Of a DNA stretch of 11,308 bases, positions 7,287-11,308 are shown piece after piece. Source of the stretch: an uncultured Ignavibacteriales bacterium (GTDB taxonomy: Bacteria; Bacteroidota; Ignavibacteria; Ignavibacteriales; Ignavibacteriaceae); contig CAJXGP010000021.1 of the NCBI GenBank assembly GCA_913053915.1, positions 1-11,308 of the forward strand, written 5' to 3'. A model generated the notes under the pieces. It saw nothing but the letters and a program-made list of their open reading frames with translations. It was not told where the DNA came from and searched no databases. A program made the translations under genes and the position numbers. Numbering within the stretch: the first letter of the stretch is position 1; every line of letters begins with the position of its first letter.

Positions 7287-8342
7287 ATGAAAAAAACAAA
7301 ATTTTATAAAATTCACGAAAAATTAGGAGCAAAAATTGTTGAATTTGCAGGCTATTTGATGCCGGTCCAATATTCATCCATAATCAGTGAACATAAAGCC
7401 GTACGAAATTCGGCAGGGGTGTTTGATATTTCACACATGGGTGAGATTTTTGTCCGCGGTGAAAAAGCACCGGAGTTCGTACAATACATTACTATTAATA
7501 ATGTTTCAAAATTGTATCCAGGCAAAGTTCAATATTCTGCCATGTGTTACCCTGACGGGGGAATAGTTGACGATTTGTTGGTTTATAAATTATCTGCCGA
7601 TGAGTTCATGCTTGTTGTAAATGCTTCTAATATTGAAAAAGATTTTAATTGGATGCGTGAGAATAATAAATGGAACATTCAGTTAGATAATTTAAGTGAT
7701 GATTATTCACTATTGGCTGTCCAAGGCCCAAATTCACAGAAACTTATTCAAAAAATTTGCAATAGAGATTTGAATTTGGGATATTATCATTTCTTTAATA
7801 CGGAAATATCAGGAGTAGATGTATTAGTTTCGAGGACAGGTTATACAGGTGAAATTGGATATGAGCTGTATTTCAAAGGTGATGAAATAACTGCGGGATT
7901 GATTTGGAATAATTTATTCGAATCGGTAAATGAATACGATTTAAAGCCCGTAGGTTTAGGAGCCCGCGATATCTTGAGATTAGAAATGGGCTACTACCTT
8001 TACGGTAATGATATTGATCAAACTACTAATCCTTTGGAAGCCGGATTAGGTTGGATTACTAAACTTGATAAAGACAATTTTATAGGTAAGAAAGTTTTAG
8101 TAAAAATTAAATCGGAGGGAATTAAAAGAAAGTTAGTTCCCATGCTTTCTGAAGAGAAAGCCTTTCCCCGGCACGGTTATGATATTATCTCAGAGGAAAA
8201 GAAGATAGGAACTATTACAAGCGGCACTATTAGTCCCATTCTAAATAAACCTATTGCATTAGGTTATGTTGATAAAAATTATGCCGCCGAAGGCAACCTT
8301 GTCAACTTTTTAATTCGGGGAAAAAAATTGCTGCAAAGATAG
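7287..8342 (+). CDS. gcvT: Glycine cleavage system T protein, C-terminus frameshifted
   Basis: GcvT transfers the aminomethyl carbon from GcvH-bound lipoamide to tetrahydrofolate, giving 5,10-methylene-THF and ammonia. Family blocks include F-A-G-Y-x-M-P-V-Q-Y near the start, F-D-I-S-H-M-G-E, G-G-I-V-D-D-L-L-V-Y (folate site), S-R-T-G-Y-T-G-E-I-G-Y-E, and G-A-R-D-I-L-R-L-E-M-G-Y. The chosen ATG 7287 gives the normal N-terminus; a TTG at 7266 only adds seven unrelated residues. As read, the 351-residue product ends early in R-G-K-K-L-L-Q-R. One extra A in the 7-A run at 8321-8327 would instead give R-G-K-K-I-A-A-K-I-V-R-L-P-F-I-K-I and a stop at 8366-8368, a typical GcvT ending. The original gene is therefore probably 7287-8368. 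gcvH and gcvP are not in the window. Confidence 0.92.
   Translation: MKKTKFYKIHEKLGAKIVEFAGYLMPVQYSSIISEHKAVRNSAGVFDISHMGEIFVRGEKAPEFVQYITINNVSKLYPGKVQYSAMCYPDGGIVDDLLVYKLSADEFMLVVNASNIEKDFNWMRENNKWNIQLDNLSDDYSLLAVQGPNSQKLIQKICNRDLNLGYYHFFNTEISGVDVLVSRTGYTGEIGYELYFKGDEITAGLIWNNLFESVNEYDLKPVGLGARDILRLEMGYYLYGNDIDQTTNPLEAGLGWITKLDKDNFIGKKVLVKIKSEGIKRKLVPMLSEEKAFPRHGYDIISEEKKIGTITSGTISPILNKPIALGYVDKNYAAEGNLVNFLIRGKKLLQR
8321..8327 (+). other. gcvT: Frameshift point in gcvT (7-A run)
   Basis: Seven A residues follow GGGG. Reading through gives an early stop at 8340-8342. With eight A residues the frame runs on for about 14 family-like codons to TAG 8366-8368, only 2 nt before the comB ribosome binding site. 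It could be a homopolymer sequencing error, a real mutation, or a site of polymerase slippage. Confidence 0.8.
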
Positions 8343-8370
8343 TAAGACTTCCTTTTATAAAAATCTAGTT

Positions 8371-8377
8371 AAGGAGG
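8371..8377 (+). promoter_or_regulatory. Strong Shine-Dalgarno site of comB
   Basis: AAGGAGG is a full anti-16S match, but it lies 13 nt before ATG 8391, longer than optimal. No usual start codon lies closer in frame. It sits just after the restored gcvT stop (8368), as expected for neighbouring operon genes. Confidence 0.7.
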
Positions 8378-8390
8378 ACATTTTAGAATA

Positions 8391-9152
8391 ATGAAGTTGA
8401 ACGTATTTTTTACACCAATAAGTATTGATGAATTATATTTTACACATAAAACTACCGTTGTAATTGATGTTTTAAGAGCCTCTTCGACAATTGTAGCTGC
8501 GTTAAAAAACGGTGCTAAAGAGGTTGTCCCAGTAGCAACCGTAGAGTTCGCAATGAAGGTTTCAGGCGGAATGTTTGGAGGTCAAACTTTATTATGCGGA
8601 GAAAGAAACACGAAAAAAATAGAAGGTTTTGCACTTGGGAATTCCCCTCTTGAATTTACAGAAAAAGTGGTCAAAGGTAAATCAATAATTTTATACACAA
8701 CAAATGGAACCAGAGCAATTGTAAAAGCAAAATTTTCCGAAAATCTATTTGTTTGCTCTTTAGAAAATCTTTCGGCAGTAGCTCATCATTTAGTCCGGTT
8801 AAATGAAGATGTGGAAATTTTATGCTCCGGCAAATCTAATACATTTTCGTTGGAAGATTCAATTTGTGCAGGAAAGTTATCAACAGAAATTATGAAAACG
8901 AAAGAGGATGTAGAGTTATCCGATGCAGCGAGAGCAAGTGTTTCATTAAGTAAATCTTTTGGCAAAAACATACTGAAAATGCTGCAAGAAACTGAACATG
9001 GTAAAATATTAATTGGGAACGGATTTAATGACGACTTAAAATATTGCAGTAAATTGGATATAACAAATATTATTCCTTACTTTAGCGGGAATGCACTTAA
9101 GATACTTCCTAATAACTTAGAGGGAGAATCAAATAAAAATAAGACCGAATAA
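8391..9152 (+). CDS. comB: 2-phosphosulfolactate phosphatase family protein (ComB-like)
   Basis: The 253-residue protein matches the ComB family, Mg-dependent phosphatases that in methanogens turn 2-phosphosulfolactate into sulfolactate for coenzyme M synthesis. Visible blocks are V-I-D-V-L-R-A-S-S-T-I (24-34), C-G-E-R (69-72), A-L-G-N-S-P (81-86), T-T-N-G-T-R-A (103-109), C-S-G-K (145-148) and S-L-E-D-S-I-C-A-G (153-161). The length suits the family (about 230-250). No comA, comC or other sulfonate gene is nearby, so the physiological substrate in this bacterium is uncertain and the name describes the family rather than a proven pathway. It lies between gcvT and ftsK and ends 3 nt before ftsK, so it is probably co-transcribed. 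The C-terminal tail is Asn/Lys-rich and looks unstructured. Confidence 0.88.
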   Translation: MKLNVFFTPISIDELYFTHKTTVVIDVLRASSTIVAALKNGAKEVVPVATVEFAMKVSGGMFGGQTLLCGERNTKKIEGFALGNSPLEFTEKVVKGKSIILYTTNGTRAIVKAKFSENLFVCSLENLSAVAHHLVRLNEDVEILCSGKSNTFSLEDSICAGKLSTEIMKTKEDVELSDAARASVSLSKSFGKNILKMLQETEHGKILIGNGFNDDLKYCSKLDITNIIPYFSGNALKILPNNLEGESNKNKTE

Positions 9153-9155
9153 AAA

Positions 9156-10871
9156 ATGGCAGCTAAGAGAAAAAAAAATGCAAAGAAAGTAAAAACCAAC
9201 GATCGCGAAGAATATTTTACTATATCGTCTAAAAAAAAGAAAAAGATAATCGGTATTCTTTTAGTTTTATTTTCAATATTAATTTTGCTTAGCATAATTT
9301 CTTATTCAAGATTCGATGAGGTTAATCTTAATTATAAATTTTCAGATTTATTTAAAGTATTCAGTTCCAATTCCCAGTTTCTCCAAAAAGCCGATACCAC
9401 CCGGAACTGGCTTGGCATTTTCGGAGCTTATATTTCAGATTTTCTAATTAATTCCACACTCGGAGTATTTTCTACTGTTTTTCCTATAATTTTATTCATT
9501 TGGGGTGCTTCTTTACTAATAAAGATAAATTTTAGAAAGTTAATTAATGTTTCTAATTTCTTATTACTGCTGGGAATTATTTTATCTTCTTTCTTTGGTA
9601 TAATCCGAATACATTACGGTATCCTTTCCGGCATTTATGAATTATCCGGATCAATTGGAGATTATCTCGGTAATTCATTAAGCAGACTACTTGGGGGAAT
9701 CGGTGCAATAATTTTTTTATTTACATCAATATTAATTTTATTTATTATCGCTTTTGATATAAATATCGAAAATATTTTTTATATTATTAAAAATATTTTC
9801 ATTAGATCTACAAAAACAGTTAAAGAAGGATATGAAAACAGCGCAGTCGATTTAAACGTTGATGATGATAATTTAAAGAAAATTAAAAAGTTAAGAATTG
9901 AAAAAAGGAGAAAAAGGGGAAAACAAGCTTTACCTTCCGGTAAAGGTTTAATTAAAAGAGACGCCGAAGAACAAACGAGAATAAGAATCATACGAAAAGA
10001 TGATAAACCTATAAAACCGGACTTAAACGAAATTCAAAAAGACGAAAACAAAAAAGTAGATTTAGAAAAATCCGGTGAAATATTAGCAAAGGAAGTGAAC
10101 CGTGAGAAAGAAGCTTCTCTTCCAAACCAATGGGAAGAAAAAATTAATTACACCAGACCAGGGCTTGCTCTTTTGGACCCCACACTGGTGGAGAATTTCA
10201 AAGTAGCTGAAGAGGAATTAACTAGAAACGCAGAGTTGTTGAAGGGAAAATTAAAATTATTTGATATTGAAATTCAAGATATTTCCGTAACGCCTGGACC
10301 GGTTGTTACGCTTTACGAAATAGTCCCTGCTCCGGGTGTAAAAATTAGCAAAATAGTAGGATTGGAACATGATATTGCTCTTGCACTTGCAGCAAGAGGA
10401 ATCAGAATAATTGCTCCCATTCCCGGTAAAAGTGCAATCGGGGTGGAGATTCCAAACACAGAGGCTTCATTGGTAAACGCAAGATCTGTGTTAGGAAAAA
10501 TTTTCGATTCCAAATATGAATTACCCATAGCTTTAGGTAAAACGATAAGCGGCGATGTTTATATTGCCGATCTTGCAAAAATGCCTCATTTACTTATTGC
10601 CGGTTCAACAGGATCCGGGAAAAGCGTTGGAATTAATATGATTATAAGCAGTTTACTTTATACCAAACATCCATCGGAAGTCAAGCTTATAATGATTGAC
10701 CCTAAAAAAATAGAATTGTCTTTTTATAATAAATTAAGAAAACACTACCTTGCCGTATCTCCTGATCTAGAGGAAGAAATAATAACTATTCCTCAAAATG
10801 CGGTTCTTCTCTTAAAATCAGTAGAATATGAGATGGAAAAAAGCCGGGGTGAGAAATATTGTAGATTATAA
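9156..10871 (+). CDS. ftsK: DNA translocase FtsK, N-terminal part (frame broken)
   Basis: FtsK anchors at the division septum and pumps chromosomal DNA during segregation and dimer resolution. After a Lys-rich start, hydrophobic segments at about 31-50, 101-122, 134-151 and 176-200 form the membrane domain. A charged linker (about 215-330) leads to the motor alpha/beta domains, with P-G-P-V-V-T-L-Y-E and Walker A G-S-T-G-S-G-K-S at 483-490. The segment [20 protein letters not shown] with following E-E-E-I-I-T is typical of the Bacteroidota group. After E-M-E-K (residues 558-561) the frame leaves the family and stops at 10869-10871. The rest of the motor continues in the +1 frame (10840-11308). 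The start lies 3 nt after comB and has no clear ribosome binding site, suggesting coupling. Confidence 0.93.
   Translation: MAAKRKKNAKKVKTNDREEYFTISSKKKKKIIGILLVLFSILILLSIISYSRFDEVNLNYKFSDLFKVFSSNSQFLQKADTTRNWLGIFGAYISDFLINSTLGVFSTVFPIILFIWGASLLIKINFRKLINVSNFLLLLGIILSSFFGIIRIHYGILSGIYELSGSIGDYLGNSLSRLLGGIGAIIFLFTSILILFIIAFDINIENIFYIIKNIFIRSTKTVKEGYENSAVDLNVDDDNLKKIKKLRIEKRRKRGKQALPSGKGLIKRDAEEQTRIRIIRKDDKPIKPDLNEIQKDENKKVDLEKSGEILAKEVNREKEASLPNQWEEKINYTRPGLALLDPTLVENFKVAEEELTRNAELLKGKLKLFDIEIQDISVTPGPVVTLYEIVPAPGVKISKIVGLEHDIALALAARGIRIIAPIPGKSAIGVEIPNTEASLVNARSVLGKIFDSKYELPIALGKTISGDVYIADLAKMPHLLIAGSTGSGKSVGINMIISSLLYTKHPSEVKLIMIDPKKIELSFYNKLRKHYLAVSPDLEEEIITIPQNAVLLLKSVEYEMEKSRGEKYCRL
10837..10842 (+). 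other. ftsK: Frame break in ftsK with an apparent ~20-nt deletion
   Basis: A run of six A residues joins E-M-E-K in the upstream frame to [11 protein letters not shown] in the +1 frame. Relatives have about six residues here, of the form R-Y-x-x-L-x, between these two blocks. Restoring both the residues and the frame needs about 20 extra bases, so a simple one-base slip does not explain the break. Confidence 0.75.
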
Positions 10872-11308
10872 TAAAAAAGTATCCGATCCGAAAAAGAGAC
10901 CGAAAGATACGGAAAGCATTAAACATCATCCGGTACCTTACTTGATTGTTATAATAGATGAGCTGGCTGACTTGATGATAACTGCCGGAAAAGAAGTCGA
11001 AGAACCGATCGCAAGACTTGCCCAATTAGCCCGGGCGGTAGGTATTCATCTTGTCCTGGCAACACAGCGTCCATCGGTTAATGTAATAACGGGTGTGATT
11101 AAAGCAAATTTCAGCGCAAGGATAGCTTATCAGGTCGCTACTAAGATTGATTCGCGTACGATACTGGATATGAACGGAGCGGAACAACTTCTAGGAAAAG
11201 GGGATATGTTGTTTTTACCCACCGGTTCTCCAAAACCAATCAGAATTCAAAACGCCTTTATCTCTACTGAAGAAGTAGAAAGAATTACAGCTTATATTGA
11301 AAAGCAAC
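10840..11308 (+). CDS. ftsK: DNA translocase FtsK, C-terminal motor part (continues past window)
   Basis: This is the continuation of ftsK in the +1 frame, open to the right edge (156 codons seen). It carries the Walker B strand [12 protein letters not shown] and then [17 protein letters not shown]. Further on are [25 protein letters not shown] and [12 protein letters not shown]. All are near-invariant FtsK blocks. The DNA-reading gamma domain would lie beyond the window. There is no start codon or ribosome binding site for separate translation, so this is not an independent gene. Its lack of further damage means the break is recent or artificial. Confidence 0.9.

Noticed and set aside
10836..10845. 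Programmed +1 ribosomal frameshift in ftsK
   Set aside because: Shifting frame at the A-run would still leave out about six conserved residues, so a deletion explains the break better; no FtsK family precedent is known to me.
1..11308. CRISPR array, insertion sequence, tRNA/rRNA or defence genes
   Set aside because: No regularly spaced repeats, transposase motifs or tRNA arms were seen; all long frames are accounted for by core genes.

Overview
This is an AT-rich bacterial chromosome segment (coding DNA appears to be roughly one third G+C). It carries only housekeeping genes, all on the + strand. FtsK carries a motor-domain signature typical of the Bacteroidota/Chlorobi/Ignavibacteria group (R-H-Y-L-A ... 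E-E-x-I-I-T). Low G+C, mixed use of Shine-Dalgarno sites and the gcvT-comB-ftsK order fit best with an Ignavibacteria-like member of that superphylum. The taxon is an inference, not something the sequence proves.

Layout. 1-347 is AT-rich and has no convincing gene; a Bacteroidota-style promoter candidate lies at 217-246. 348-5178 holds the classical ribosome-assembly and RNA-decay cluster: rbfA (30S maturation), truB (tRNA Psi55 synthase, overlapping rbfA by 23 nt), ribF (riboflavin kinase/FAD synthetase), a 350-nt leader, rpsO (ribosomal protein S15) and pnp (polynucleotide phosphorylase, 13 nt after rpsO). 5179-5632 is a 454-nt AT-rich gap with a perfect 12-bp inverted repeat that may be a terminator. 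5633-11308 holds rng (RNase G/E-type endonuclease), gcvT (glycine cleavage T protein), comB (2-phosphosulfolactate phosphatase family) and ftsK (DNA translocase, running off the right edge), with gaps of 46, about 22 and 3 nt, so probably one operon. pnp and rng together supply an exo- and an endoribonuclease next to ribosome-biogenesis genes.

Two genes have broken reading frames. gcvT loses its last ~14 codons at a 7-A run (8321-8327); one extra A restores a normal C-terminus ending at 8368. ftsK is interrupted near 10837-10842, where conserved sequence continues in the +1 frame to the window edge and about six residues (an apparent ~20-nt deletion) are missing. Both could be sequence or assembly errors, or recent mutations.

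I found no mobile element, CRISPR array, rRNA, tRNA, defence system or obviously new multi-gene system. The best candidate for something undescribed is a G+C-richer, highly foldable element at 2669-2718 in the rpsO leader. It could be an autoregulatory RNA, a 16-codon leader peptide, or both.
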